DNA of 64,000 nt from Serinus canaria (GCF_022539315.1 NC_066343.1:47853705-47917704); one strand, 5' to 3'. Shown: positions 27,001 through 39,361, counted from the stretch's first letter. Notes: generated from the letters alone by a model not told the origin. Numbers and translations: made by a program.

Positions 27001-28445
27001 TGACAGGAAAAGTGCTTTTTAAACAAATCCCGCAAAATCTGAAGTGCATGGCTTGTACAGACAAAATAAACTTGATACTAAAGAACAGAAGTGTACATTA
27101 CATGCTGATAACTCATTTTAGTCCACATGCTTTTTGGTAATTGCAAAATCTACATAATTGTTTCTTCTATATCCTAAGAAAAGGGAAGGACCTCTATACC
27201 CCACCACAGTCAACTAAAGATTGCCATTATAAATTAGTAACAGGCAGCTACAATTTCCAGCCCCCACTGCCAAAACATTGAACTGTTTCTTTGTAATGTC
27301 CACAAACTAGAAAAGCAGCATGTGTTAATTTTCAGTTAGTTAAAAGGCACAAAAACCTGTAGCCTTCACTACATTAAACCAACTTTTAGGATTACAATAT
27401 TCTCTCTCCACCTTAACATTAGGCTCTGAAGGCTATACACTTCTTTTTGCTTCTAGTCTAAAATAAACTAACCAGTACTGTGAAGTCCACCCACCATCAG
27501 TGGGGAATCCAAACTTTCTGGCTCCAGACTACACAAGACTTGACAAAATAGCTCTTCCTAAGATGCTTTCTGGGATGCATCTCTTGACTGCCTACTTAAT
27601 GCAGTCTCCTCTACTGAAAGCACTGTTGAAGAAAAGGAAAAAGCACAGACTAATACATCTGCTCTGCTATTCAAAAAATTATTAGCTAACATGTAAATAG
27701 CAATAAATAACTATAGGCCACTGCATCATAAAATAAATGTGTTCTTATTTTGAAAGATAAGATTATTTCACTCTGTGTGTTCTACTACATAAAATTGCAA
27801 TGTACACAAGCTTTACTCCGCTATCAAAATTAAACAAGTTACATAAAACAAGCTCTAGCAGAAGAAAAAAAGTATGAAGGAATATGGGAAACAATCAAAT
27901 CTCTTAAGGTCACCACTTCTCACAGATAAATTAACTAACACACACTTTTTTCCCCCCTTTTCTTCCAAATTTTCACCCACATTAACTATGGGACAACAAA
28001 CATTTGACAAAGAATTCGTCCTAGGAACGTTTTTTCAATAGGTAACAACAAGAAAGCAAACTTGTCCAGACAAAGGCATGTACAGGAAGCTCGAGGATTT
28101 TTTTTTTTTTTTGAGGCTGTTTTGCAAAATAACCATGTTTGAACCACCAGCTCTGCATAAGCAGGAAAGGAAACAAGCAGTAGAAAATTATGCCTTAATC
28201 TATATTATTTTCAGCAGCAATTTTACTTAAAAGTAAAAACTCTGTGAGTAGATTCATCATTTTTAAGAAGTTGTTAGCATTCTGTAAGCAAGTACCATCC
28301 AACTTCTTGCACTGTTCAGCAAAGCAAATTCAAAAATCCAAAATACTGTATTAGAGCACTTCCAGACAACTGGAAAGATAAAAGCACAGTTTGCATGTTC
28401 AACTGTTACTGGGCGTGCAAATAGTTAACTCCCAGTGTAATTTGG

Positions 28446-28830
28446 TGTCACCGACATGTTTTATGAAAAATTCTTTACTTAGGATTTTTCCTCTCCTGAG
28501 AGCTGAGAGGCCTCAGAACAAACTGTAAACAATTCTTATCTGCTGCTGTGGAATGCAACAGGCGAGGTCTGTGATTGGCCCCGTCAGGCTGTTTCCAATT
28601 AAGAGCCAATCACAGTTCACCTGTCCGGCTGGTCTCAGTCTGAGAAGACTTCAGTTTACACATTCCTTTTCTATTCTTAGCATAGCTTAGTAGTGAAATC
28701 CTTCTCTCTATTCTTTTAGTATAGTTTTTATATATTATATATCATATAATAATAAATCAAGCCTTCTGATACATGGAGTCAACTTTGTCATCTCTTCCCT
28801 CATCTTGGGACCCCTCTGAACGGGGTAACA
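28446..28830 (+). mobile_element. Solo LTR with 6-bp target-site duplication (ERVK-type)
   Basis: 385 bp, starts TGTCACCGACATG and ends GGGGTAACA. ATTTGG flanks both sides (28440-28445 and 28831-28836), the 6-bp duplication typical of class II (ERVK-like) integration. Inside are paired CCAAT motifs (TGATTGGCC and GCCAATCACAG, about 28571-28614) and a polyadenylation signal AATAAA at 28751-28756, giving U3-R-U5 order on the plus strand, antisense to KDM4C. No internal retroviral sequence remains, so it arose by LTR-LTR recombination. I recognise the family as common in songbird genomes. Confidence 0.88.
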
Positions 28831-28884
28831 ATTTGGGTTTGCATACTTATGTTTGAATTGTCCCTTTAGTAACGGTAAATGTTA

Positions 28885-28948
28885 CTGAGTACATAAAGTA
28901 GGCAGACATAACGGCAAGCAGTTATGTCTGCCTACTTTATGTACTCAG
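28885..28948. repeat. Perfect inverted repeat, 28-bp arms, 8-nt loop
   Basis: Left arm 28885-28912 begins CTGAGTACATAAAGTAGG; loop GGCAAGCA; right arm 28921-28948 is its exact reverse complement. A 64-nt transcript would fold into an uninterrupted hairpin. It lies 55 bp right of the solo LTR, in KDM4C intron 1. Confidence 0.97.
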
Positions 28949-30483
28949 CTTCAAAAGAGATCCTATCTATCAGGAATCCCAAACCTGTTACTTAGGTAAT
29001 TTGATTGTATTAATAGTGAAAATAAATATATGGAACATAATGCTTTGTATTTGTGATATGAGGCCAAATCTCATGGTCAGGTATGTATTCCTCAGATATC
29101 CACCATCATCAGAAAGACTCAAGTTCATAAATGGTAGGAATACTGAAGATTTTAATAGATTCTACAAACTTAAGAAACCAAGAATCTGGGCATATTCTGA
29201 AGATCCTGAAACCACCCCTATTTTACCACAAAGCTCTGAGTAGTTTGCAAGCTTCATTACAAGTTTAAATTTCTATGTCTGGTACTACCCTACAGCAACA
29301 ATGTTTCAAAATTATAAATTGGCTCAACTTGAACCCATAAATTTTGAACTGAAAAATGACCTGAACTCATTCCTAGATATTCTTCTCCCACACCAGGCTC
29401 AGAGCATGAAAAACATTTTGAAATAAGTGATCTGGGACAAAGGGCAAGGAAAAAAAAAAACAGAAAATGTATTTTTCTCATTTTTATCTGCTACCCATGG
29501 CTCAAGAGTTTCTACTTTTTTTTAAAACGCAGGTATGAAATCCATAGTCCTAAACAGAAGCAGTACGTAACGGCCTCCAGCAATGGCAAAAGCAAGTTAT
29601 CAAGAACCTAACTAGTCTCCACATCTTCACAATTGCTAACAGCAGGTACCTAGATATAAGTAAGTGCTGGGGTAGCTTATAATACACATTTTCAGAATAC
29701 CATCTCGTTCTTCAGCAATGCATATACCAAGCAATCCTTAAACATGGAGGATATTACCACATTTTGCGGAGTGTGATGATTTTTTTCCCCATGATTTTTA
29801 ACTTTTGTAGGCCTTTAATATCCAAAACATTCATGATGAAGCATTTTGTAATCAACAATATGCTAAGTGATATATCTTCCTTTGTGTATGTTGAATATTT
29901 CACATTTTAGTTTAATCTCATAGCTCATGTGCATACTGAGAACAATTATCTAGCTGCTCACATCTACCTTCAGACCATACAGGTCTTACAGATCTTTACC
30001 ATGGTCTCACACAGTCTCTCTTCTAGGCTGAAAACTTCTAGTCTCACCACAGAATATCCATTCCATATTTATGATCATCTGGATCTCTAACGCTCCAGTT
30101 AATCACTTTTAGTCAAGGGAAAAGAATATCCAAGCTGAAAGCACTATTTAAAATGCAAGTAAACCATCAACTCACACAATGGTGTAACATTTTCAAACAG
30201 GTGTAGTCCTCAATGAGTCCAGACAGTGGTTTGGCCTAGCTCTCAAGTTTTCAAAAAGCTGATTTACAAGTACCTAAAATTTCAGAAAAATATTCATTGC
30301 TAATGTGGTCTATAATATTGCTAGGGATAGAAATCATAGGAGGTAGATGTGAACTCCTTCCTAATTAAGGACTTTTTTAAGCACAGTTTTAGTAGGCTAA
30401 ATTTCTGCCTATAAGGCATTTAATTAACTCCTTAAAGAGGTCTCCTCCTGAAAGATACCCTTACAGCTCTTACAGCCCTTATA

Positions 30484-30558
30484 GGTTGTGTGCAGAACCA
30501 GGAGATGAACTCAGGGGTCCTTGTGTGTCCCTTCCAACTCAGGACATTCTATGACTTC
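30484..30558 (+). mobile_element. CR1 3'-end fragment
   Basis: About 75 bp matching the last part of the CR1 at 31.17-31.58 kb (GCAGAACCAGGAGATGAACT and onward through CCCTTCCAACTC), ending in an ATTCTATGACT remnant. Plus orientation. Confidence 0.8.
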
Positions 30559-31172
30559 ACAAGTCCTTAAAATCAAAACTTTTTTTTTTTTTCCCAGGGA
30601 TATGCTACAGTGACTGTGATAATAATTTTCCCAAGGAATCACTATATAGCAAATCCTTTATTAGAAGCTGAAAAAGGACAGCATGAAAGGGGAAGAAAAA
30701 GAATAAACATAAAACACCAAACACATAATTGAGGCTCTACAACCTGAGTAACAGAAAGATGTACTTGTCTCTCTTAAACCTGCTTAGTTAAGGAACACCT
30801 GAAACTGCATTTCTGCACCAGTGAAAAAGTTCACCTTCAGTGTGAGCACTTCCATTCTCATAAAGGATTTCCTAACTCAAAGACTAGTTCCAATTCCCCT
30901 GCCCTCATATTTTGGCCTAATTTACCACAAGCCATATCCAGCAACGTCATGCCTTTCTGTTGTTATGACTGAAACCATGCACACTAAAGTAAACCACACA
31001 TATAGTCAGCTTGCATGACCAAAAGCTCCTCACTCCAGACTGATCCCAAGCCCCTGAAACAACATTCTATTTATTTAACAGGAGTGGCAGACCACCCAAT
31101 GAACTCAAGAATGGTATCTGGCAACTACATGGCTCTTACCCACAATATTAAACCAGACAAAAGTTCAACTGT

Positions 31173-31583
31173 AAAGGGCCTTGAGGGGAAGCTGTATGAG
31201 AAGCAGCTAAGGCCACTGCTCAATCTGGAGGAGTCTGAGGGGACACCTCATTGCAGTTACAACTACCTCATGAGGGGAAGAGGAAGGGCAGGCACTTGTA
31301 TCTTCTCTGTGGTGACAGCAACAGGACCAGAGGAAATAGCCTGAAATTGTGTCAGGGGAGGTTTAGGTTGGATATCAAGAAAAGGTTTTTCACCCAGAGG
31401 TTGGGTGGGCACTGGAATGGGGTCTCCAGGAAAGTGGTCACAGCTCTAAGCCTGACAGAGTTCAAGAAGCATTTGGACAATGCTCTCAGACACATGGTGT
31501 GATTTTTGGAGTGGTTGTACGCAGAACCAGGAGATGAACTCAGGGGTCCTTGTGTGTCCCTTCCAACATCCTATGACTCCACA
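31173..31583 (+). mobile_element. CR1 LINE 3' portion
   Basis: 5'-truncated CR1 on the plus strand: remnant reverse-transcriptase tail (stops present), then the 3' UTR pattern GTTTAGGTTGGATATCAAGA, TTCAAGAAGCATTTGGACAA and CCTTGTGTGTCCCTTCCAAC. The start is approximate. Confidence 0.85.
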
Positions 31584-34500
31584 CAGAGCTGCATCACAAT
31601 AAATCTAAAGGAGATTTCCACAACACTGAGTTTAGAAGTTTCACCAACTCATATAAGCTGCACTACAACTTTGAGAGCAACAAATCAGTTAAGAAAACAT
31701 TTTTCCTCTATTATTAATTAATTGGTTTTCCATGTTTTAAATCTTTTACTTATCTCACTTTGAAATCATATTTATTCAAATCGCATACTCCAAATACTTC
31801 CATCAAGTCAAACCCAGACACGAAGAGTGTGAGTTCTAAAAGTTGGAGTTTCTCCCACATTTCTGTTTCTATGTCTTTATTTGTAGCTTAGATTACAGAC
31901 TTCTACACTTTTCCCCAGGTTATTTTTAAATGGAAATTACTGCTTTTCAAAACAACTTATGACTATGGACAATATATCCAGCTACAAAGCCACAGGCTCA
32001 TTTACCATTCTGGCAACTTATATACTTTTTTAATCAAAGAAATAAACTGTGAAAGTGAAACAAAACCTGACTGAGCACAGTCATATCTGTCATACAACAT
32101 CTACCCTGAACATAAACATTTATCTAAGTCTTCTAGAGACAAGCTACCTGCTAGTAACTAGACTTTTAATTTTATTAGACAAAATCCAGCAGGATATCAA
32201 AGGTGTAATGAGGTAAATCCCAACAATCCAATCAAGTCACTTCACATTTTACTGCCAGGAATGTCACAAAGGACCCGGAGCATATTTTGTTTGTAAAAGT
32301 TCCCTAAAATATCTGCATCAGTCAATGAATTATCCCATCTTGTCTGAGAATCAGAAACTGACTAGACACTAGATTTTTTTCAGTATTCAGTTTTCATTAA
32401 GAGATGTGTTTTGAACCTTAACTCTAGCAACTTTAATACCTCAAATTTAAAATCCTAACATGTTTTCTAATCTTTGTTTACATAAATTATAATGATTATA
32501 TAGATGGTCCTCAGCTTTCAGGGTATACTGTCCTAAATATAGTCTCCCAAATATCCTGTCGCACAAATGCTGGACATTAACAAAAGTACAGATAAAAGTG
32601 AGTACTTGCATAACAGTAGTACAACTACTCACACAGACAAACACAACAACTGCTGTGTGCAATTCCACAATTTTAAACAGGTGAAATTAAGTTGGAGGAA
32701 AGGGCAAGACTACAGCAGAATTAATTATGACGTACAATGCCACCTATGAAACCTGAAGTAAAATGTAAGTCTTCATATAACAAAACTACAGTAATACTTC
32801 ATTTATAACAGATATTGGAACTTTGGACCAGTAAATTCTTATTAAAATCTTCATTGTATGATTTGATCACACAGCAATTACTACCCCCCAAGTATAAAAT
32901 ACTGCTTATCTTCAAGATAACCTATGTCTTCTGTGATTCTAAACAAAAATCAAGAGAAAGTCTCACCACATCACTTGCTGATTTTGAGATATGAATTATC
33001 AAACTATCAAGTGACTATGGAGATTTTTTACTAGACAAGTATTAAAATCTTAACATTTTAGGACATCACTTTTTGAATCATCCCTGTGATCATTCGGAGA
33101 TCTTGCAAAAACTTTATATTAACAGGTAATACATCTTCCCTTTGAAGCTCCATGTATACTGAATTCATGTTTCAAAAGTTGTTAGGGTGAGGCTTTTTTA
33201 ATTTATTTTGGAGGTGGTAGGATGGAAATACCACCTTTAAGAGCACCACAACCCTATTCACATTCTGTTCAGCTTAATGTTGATGAAATATACCTCACTA
33301 AAAGAAAACTAAGAAAAAAAAATTGATATCAAAGTGAATTACCTGCAGAACTAAGAATCAGACCAACTTAGACCTGTTTAAACTCAGAGAGTCCTTAATC
33401 TATAACCTATTTGACCCAATATTTTATAATACATTAAGCATAAAATTGCATTTTTTAAAAATTACTATATTTGCTAATATTACCTGATGAATATTCTAAT
33501 AATGAACAGCTGTCAACGTAATTTTATTATTTGGATGCCATACTGATTGTGCACTCAGATTTAGTGCAGAACTATTTATTTGATATGTTTAGAAATTAGC
33601 TCAAGAGATACAAAATACTCCATGCAATACTCAGCAATAATTAAAGAGTAAAACTTACAGGATTTGATTTTTTCCCTACTTTATCATATTTACCATTAAA
33701 AAAAAAAAAAGACATCAGAGACCAAATCAGATTAGGTTTTTTTAAAACAAACACTGACCAAAGGCTTTTCTCTCATATACTTTAGTCCAACTCTGATCCA
33801 ACAGCTATTTAACTATGTCCACATATCTGGGTGATACACATTGTTTCCTGGGTCAGTCCCTAGAAAGGAAAATGCTAACACCAACACCACTCCAAACCTA
33901 AGCTGAGAAAAAAAACAGCATGAGGGTCAGTAGTTCAACTTACTCTCATTTCAACTACTGAAACAGGAATCATGCTTGTGCCTTCCATCTTCTTGTGTTT
34001 GGAAAATACTTCTGTGAAGCAATGCCACCAACTACTTATGACAGTACAAGGAAAAATAAAGGTAAAGCCCAAGTCAAATTTTATCCCATAGACATAAAAA
34101 AACCCCTTCATTAGCTGTCACTAAGCTTCTTTCTTGTGGAAAAAGTGATTCCGCTTAAAAGGTGCTGGTTTAGTAGCCACTAAATAGTAATTTCAGTTCC
34201 TGTAGTGGCAATTCTCAGCAAAGAATCATAAATCTGCACTTCAAAAATTAAAAAACAAACGCCGATTATTCTCTGAGCTAGTATAATTGTTTTAAAAAAC
34301 ATACGGAGTATTTTTCCTAACATAGTTAACCAATGAGAAAAAATATTTTGCTCACTTTTGCTATCACTCACTTTCCCAGCTAAAATCAGAGGAGAGTAAG
34401 CACATTAAGGGAAGACTACTACCATGACAGAAAGACCTGATCTCAAAACCAGCTTCGAAAGCGTTTTATAACCACGGACAGATGTGGAACAGGCGCTGAA

Positions 34501-35214
34501 TTCAGTTGTTCACTCTTAGCTACATGCACTAACGACCGAGCTGCCCCAAAAAGAAACTATCTGGAAAGCCGGCAACAATTTCATCAAATCCTTGACAGAC
34601 ACGGAAAGAGATAAAGCTCTATTTCACTCCGTCCACGCACTTCCACCACGCGGAGAACCCGCCGACCTCCCGGAGAGCTCCCACCGGCAGCCCCGACCCA
34701 GAACTGCCGGCCGTGAGCACGAACGCCAGTCCCACTTTTCCCACGGTTTCGCTTCCCCACCTCGGTCCCGCAGCCCCCCCTCTCGTCCGCGGCGCGGAGC
34801 CCCCGCACCCATCCCCTGCCGGCGCGGGGGCTGCCGCGTGCCTCCATCACGCCTGCGAGAGCCGGCCTGCCATCACTTCGGCCGCTCCGCCAGGCGCGCC
34901 GGAACCCGGGCCCGCCCGGCGATGCCCCGCCGCCGGGACCCGCCGCGCACCCCCGCTCCGCCTTGGCCCGACCCACTTCGGCCGCCCTGCCGCCTCGCCC
35001 GCTCGCTCCCGGCCCGCTCGCAGCCTCATACCTCCTCGCCGCACACCCCCGGCCGCCGCCAGGGCCAGCTCGGCGCTCCCTCCGCACCTGTCCGAGAGAG
35101 GTTCCAGCAGGCAGGCGCGGTCGGAGGAAGGGATGAGGGGAGGGGCGGTTCGGGGCGGGGCGGAGTGGGACGGGACGGGAGGGACGAGACTGGGCTGGAG
35201 TGGGCTGAGCAGGA

Positions 35215-35215
<1 letters not shown>

Positions 35216-35267
<52 letters not shown>
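35216..35267. repeat. CAGGGA hexanucleotide tandem repeat
   Basis: Roughly eight and a half uninterrupted copies of CAGGGA inside the CpG island, about 185 bp upstream (in KDM4C orientation) of the candidate exon-1 donor. Likely length-polymorphic. Confidence 0.9.
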
Positions 35268-35268
<1 letters not shown>

Positions 35269-35376
35269 CTGTTCCCTGCCGCCGCCGGGTCCCCTGTCCC
35301 CTCGATGCTGTCGCTACCCCTGCCCTGCCCGCACGGCAGACACCTCACTCCCAGATTTCGGATGACAGCTGCTGTT

Positions 35377-35387
35377 TGCGCACGCGC
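35377..35387. promoter_or_regulatory. NRF1-type site
   Basis: TGCGCACGCGC, a full match to the palindromic NRF1 consensus (TGCGCANGCGC), about 350 bp upstream of the candidate KDM4C exon-1 donor, in the island. Confidence 0.6.
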
Positions 35388-35403
35388 GCTCGCTGGGGGC
35401 AGC

Positions 35404-35441
35404 GCACGTGACCGAGGGGGCGGTGCCCGACGGGTCACGTG
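35404..35441. promoter_or_regulatory. Pair of CACGTG E-boxes
   Basis: CACGTG at 35405-35410 (followed by AC) and 35436-35441 (preceded by GT), 31 bp apart, close to three helical turns. Both are of the extended CACGTGAC type bound by USF and MiT/TFE proteins. An ETS-like CTTCCGGG follows at 35469-35476. Confidence 0.55.
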
Positions 35442-35680
35442 CCGGGAGCGGGGGGCGTGCCGAGGGCGCTTCCGGGCCGGGAAGCGGCGCTGAGGGGAGG
35501 CGGAGAAGGCAGCGCGGGTCAGGGTGGCCTTGGAGCTTTCTCGGGCGGATCCACCCCTCCTGCGGGCCGGACAGGGCCTGCCCGCTTCTCTGGGCCGGGC
35601 CCTTGAGCGGCCGGTGTGCCCACCGGGACGCGCCCGTGGAAAATGCCAGCGCAAAGCTTAGAGCAAAGTCGGTCTGTTAG

Positions 35681-35890
35681 AGAATCGCAGAATCAGCTAG
35701 GTTGGAAAAAACCTTTTGAGGCCGTCGAGTCCGACCTATGACCGAACATCATCAAGTCACCCAGAGCGTGGCACTGACTGCCAGATGTTTTCTTAAACAA
35801 CTCCGGGGGCGGTGACTCCATCACCTTCCTCCGCAACTGATTCTTCTAATAACCCTTTTTGTGAAGAAGTCCCTCTACACTTAGGCTTGT
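35681..35890 (-). mobile_element. CR1 LINE 3' fragment, antisense
   Basis: AGAATCGCAGAATCAGCTAG then GTTGGAAAAAACC is the reversed CR1 3' terminus; similarity continues through the AAGAAGTCCCTCTACA part. It abuts the right edge of the KDM4C CpG island. Confidence 0.8.
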
Positions 35891-37765
35891 TGTAACCTCA
35901 GAACTGGCAGGACCTTTCAGGTCCGTAGGAATGGTGGACCTCTCAGAGCAAGCTGCAAGGTCAACATGGTTATCCTAATTAATCTGTATGCCACAGTGTC
36001 CCATATCAATCAGTACTGCTGTACAAATGTGATTTTGTTTGCAAAAGTTTAATGATGCTTTTGGTGGCAAAAGCCTGTTGTGCTCAATGTGGTGTCTTTC
36101 CTTTCTGAAGTGCCATGGTAGAGTATAATTCTGACTGTTCAGATGCTAAAATGAATCAGACTGTGGTTTAATCACTGTGTGATATGCTTGGACATGTTTT
36201 ACTCATCAGTAATCTATGTTAATCTTTTATTTTGCTTCTGCTTGCTGTGTTCCAGAAAGTAGTGAAAAACAACCAGTATATGACTGAAGGACAAGGCCAC
36301 TACAGTCCTTCGTCAAATATACCTATTATCTTAAAAGAAGTTACAGTTATATTCGTATTTGAGAGTGAAAGATTTTTTTAGTACTAAAGCCTGAAAATAC
36401 AGGACTTTCTAGGCTGGGTCTCTTTCTTGGAGGGGATCATACCTACTGCTGTAAATTTGCTGTGCTCAGAGATATTTATGTTATTTTTTTCATTTGAATG
36501 CAATATTATGCACTAACAAAATTTGTGCAGCTCTATCTCTGAATATCTCTGTAGGGCACTACTATCTCTAGCAGTGTCTAAAATGAATCTTCCTCTTCTG
36601 CCTAGGGAAACAAATTTCATTTCACTGAACATGAGTAGAAGAAAACAGAGGGAGTAGTTTACCTTCTTCCTTAAACCCTTGATGGGGTTAATAAAATACT
36701 TGTTTAATGCTTACAAGAAAAAAGTGTAGCTGAATGCAGTTTCTCATTGTTACCTGCTTGCTAGTTCACTATGAAGCAGAAAAGATTTATGACTTCACAT
36801 TGTTTTCAAATGTGATCTCTAAGACTCATGCAGAGTATTTGTTGAAGAGAAAGTACAGCAATAACTCTTGGAAGTATCAAATCAACACTCTCCTCATCTT
36901 TTCTTTCAGGTTACAATTCTCTGTGAGGCCACGAAGTGCCCTGGAGTGTGTTAAAGTATTGCCAAAGCATGCACCTCCCACAGCCACTGGCTCAAGCAGT
37001 CCCAGCTTATGGACTAAGGGTGCACATGGATAGTGTGAGAGCATTAATCTTCATAGTGCTGTGGCTATGGAAAGCTATGCCTTGACATCATAGCTTTTTT
37101 TTTTCAAAGCCAGTAGCTAAGAACTTCTATTTTGATAGATGGAAGTAAGGACAGGGGCCTTTTTTAGAACACTTATGTAGCAATGTGTGATCAATACATC
37201 AGCATTTTGGCTTTATTAAGCTGCTCTGGCACAGTATTTTCAGTACATGCTTATCTTGCATGGGTGCATCTCACAGCACCTGTGAATTTGCTGGCATGTT
37301 CTACCTGGGAGGAAGAATCTTTTAATTACTGAGGTCTAAGTAAGCTTTTCTGCACTTTCTTCCTGCCTTTCATATTTTGGGCTATGTCTTAAGGTTACTG
37401 TTAGCTAGTAACAAAAACCCTGGTACCATGACAACAACCTCTAAGAGAAAAGGAAAACCTGTAAATTCCCTTGCCTAGGCAGCACAAACCTCTGAAGGAA
37501 ATAAAAAAAATAGTCTTTTTGCTGTGTGGTAGTATATTTTCTCTATTTCACAGTGGTACACTGTGAAATACAGAACCACTCCTGATTTGAGGAGTTGACA
37601 TCTGTTTGAGTTACAAATTTGTCTTCCATGACACCTCTGGGTCCCTGTTTCAGTGTGGTACCACTCATGGTGAAAGATTTTTCCACAATATACCCTGAAT
37701 TTCCTGTATTGCAATGAATGTACTTGTCTTGTGTGATCACTGTGTTTTTCCAAGGAGGCTCCATC
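35891..37765. other. Intergenic, nothing recognised
   Basis: AT-rich single-copy-like DNA. One short hairpin (TATTTCACAGTG, loop GTA, 37544-37570). No gene signals recognised. Confidence 0.6.
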
Positions 37766-38232
37766 TGTTATAGATAGGTAATATGATGATTGGCTCTCGC
37801 AGTTAAGAGATTAATATTTTGTGTATGTTAAGAGAAGTTTCACTGGGGTCATTGTTTTTTGTTTGACTGTCCGGTGTTCTCCCCATAGTGCCCTTCCCCA
37901 CTCTGCACTGATGTCAGCGGACAGCCTTGGCTGGCGGGGAAGGCTTGTTACCAGGGAGGCGGAGCATGACAGCACCTGACCTCCAATCAAGTAGCAAGGA
38001 TGTAGTCTCCACCAATGGATGATGCGGAAGAAGTTGAGTGACAGACTCTGGGAGGGGCCAAATGCCTGATGCACCGGCAGGGGTATAAAAGGCGGAGCAG
38101 CCATTTTGTAGACAGGACATGGTTGTCAGTGATATGTTCACAGAGCTGTGCCCTTTTTCTTCAGTCCTTTGTTATATTTGTAAAGGTTTAATAAACCTTG
38201 AAAATTTTAGAAGTGAAGGGTTGTTTCTCACA
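37766..38232 (+). mobile_element. Solo LTR with TATA box and poly(A) signal
   Basis: 467 bp bounded by TGTTATAG and TTTCTCACA, with CATC on both sides (37762-37765, 38233-38236), a possible 4-bp target duplication. A clear core promoter, GGGTATAAAAGGCGG (TATA at 38084-38090), is followed 100 bp later by AATAAA (38190-38195), the expected U3-R spacing. A CCAAT-like CCAATCAAG and CCACCAATGG lie upstream. Plus orientation, the same as GLDC. The exact ends depend on the short duplication. Confidence 0.75.
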
Positions 38233-38809
38233 CATCTTTTCTGTGCCTACCCACTGGCTAATGGTGGACAGCAATAAGGTTGCCCTGAGGCCTCATCTTC
38301 TTAAGGCTGAACAAACCTCAGTTGCTTCTCATTGGAGATATTCTCCAGTCCCTGACAATTTTGTGGCCTTATGCTGGAGGTCTGGAAGCATGTCAATATC
38401 CTTCATTATACTGAGACTTGAAAACGGGTCACAGCATGCTATTTCACCCAAATTGGAGCAGAAAATTTCATTTTGGTTTTAAATGTAGGTCATTTCCATA
38501 TCACATAGCAGCAACACAAAAAAGTCGTTTCAGAATTTTAAGTAATGTATTTGCTTGACATTGCAGTCACATAGCTACCTGAAGTTATTTTAGATGTACG
38601 AAATGCTGGCTTCTAAAATTCCTCTGCAATACTTCTTGAAACACATGAGATGGCAGCAAATACCAGAAAGCAGAGAAGCTGATGCCAGTGGGACAGGTTT
38701 TGCCCTGTTCCTGATACCGTTGTCTAGACTGTGTGGATTGCTGCAGCTTCTGTTATGCTGCATTGAGTTATAAATTACAGTGTGAGTACTGGCTGTTTAA
38801 ATGTAATGG

Positions 38810-39290
38810 TGTAAGAAATATTCACAAATGCCAGAGATTTATGTCTAAAAAGGAGACACAGGAGTCCTTCAGCTTTATTCAAATAAAGTGAGAGAATCCT
38901 CTGGGGCACATGCCCACAGGGTTTTCTCTCTCAGGGTTTCAGAGAGCGCAGCCTCCTTTATCCTAAACTCCTTGGCGCATATCGTTCTCTTCCTTTTCCC
39001 ATTGGCAGAGGTACTAGGAAGGTACAGCTTTCATGAACTACCTACCATGTATTTTCCCCCAAAACCATCTGCCACATATTCTTCCCTTGAACCTGTTATT
39101 TCACCCCTAAGTTCAGAAGTCCAGGCTTGTGCGGACCCTTGTTTGGGCTCTGCAACAACCTGTTGCCCAAAGTTAGTACAGACATTAAGATCCATTTCAA
39201 AGACATTTCAAAGACATTAACACCCATACTCCCACTCATCACGTTATTTGTAAAGACATTAGCATACATCTTTCTTCTCAATAGTCACTG
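38810..39290 (-). mobile_element. Solo LTR-like element, antisense
   Basis: The low end TGTAAGAAATATTC would be the CA terminus of a minus-strand LTR. TTTATT at 38874-38879 gives AATAAA on the minus strand, followed by AGCTGAAGGACTCCTGTGTC as R/U5. GC-richer U3 extends to about 39.2-39.3 kb. The upper end and target duplication are not resolved. The whole is distinct from the LTR at 37.8 kb. Confidence 0.6.
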
Positions 39291-39361
39291 AAAATTTCTG
39301 TGGCCTGTATGTTTCATTAAGATATGCAGTTTGGTAATGTTATGTAACGGAAGAAACAACC

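Larger units (their letters stand above)
22206..35031 (-). other. KDM4C: KDM4C intron 1 (upper boundary inferred)
   Basis: About 12.8 kb between coding exon 2 and the CpG island. The lower boundary (acceptor at 22206-22207) is visible; the upper boundary rests on a candidate donor at 35031-35030. Contents: a GC-rich LTR-like repeat (about 22740-23370), an (AG)n tract, a solo LTR (28446-28830), a long perfect hairpin (28885-28948), and CR1 fragments at 30.5 and 31.2-31.6 kb. Confidence 0.65.
34600..35670. promoter_or_regulatory. KDM4C: CpG island, inferred KDM4C promoter and non-coding exon 1
   Basis: About 1 kb of very GC- and CpG-rich DNA in an AT-rich setting, upstream of KDM4C on its own strand. 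On the minus strand the sequence GGCGAGGAG|GTATGAG gives a good splice donor with the last exonic base at 35032, a plausible end of the 5' UTR exon joining to 22205. The start site is not determined; candidate activator sites lie at 35377-35476. Long open frames on both strands here (including runs of alternating Val-Pro or Gly-Gln) are a by-product of scarce stop codons and of a hexamer repeat, not genes. Whether the island also fires rightward is unknown. Confidence 0.7.

Noticed and set aside
34584..35654. 356-codon minus-strand and 257-codon plus-strand open frames
   Set aside because: Both lie in the CpG island where stop codons are rare; low-complexity Arg/Pro/Gly content and the hexamer-derived Val-Pro run show they are compositional.
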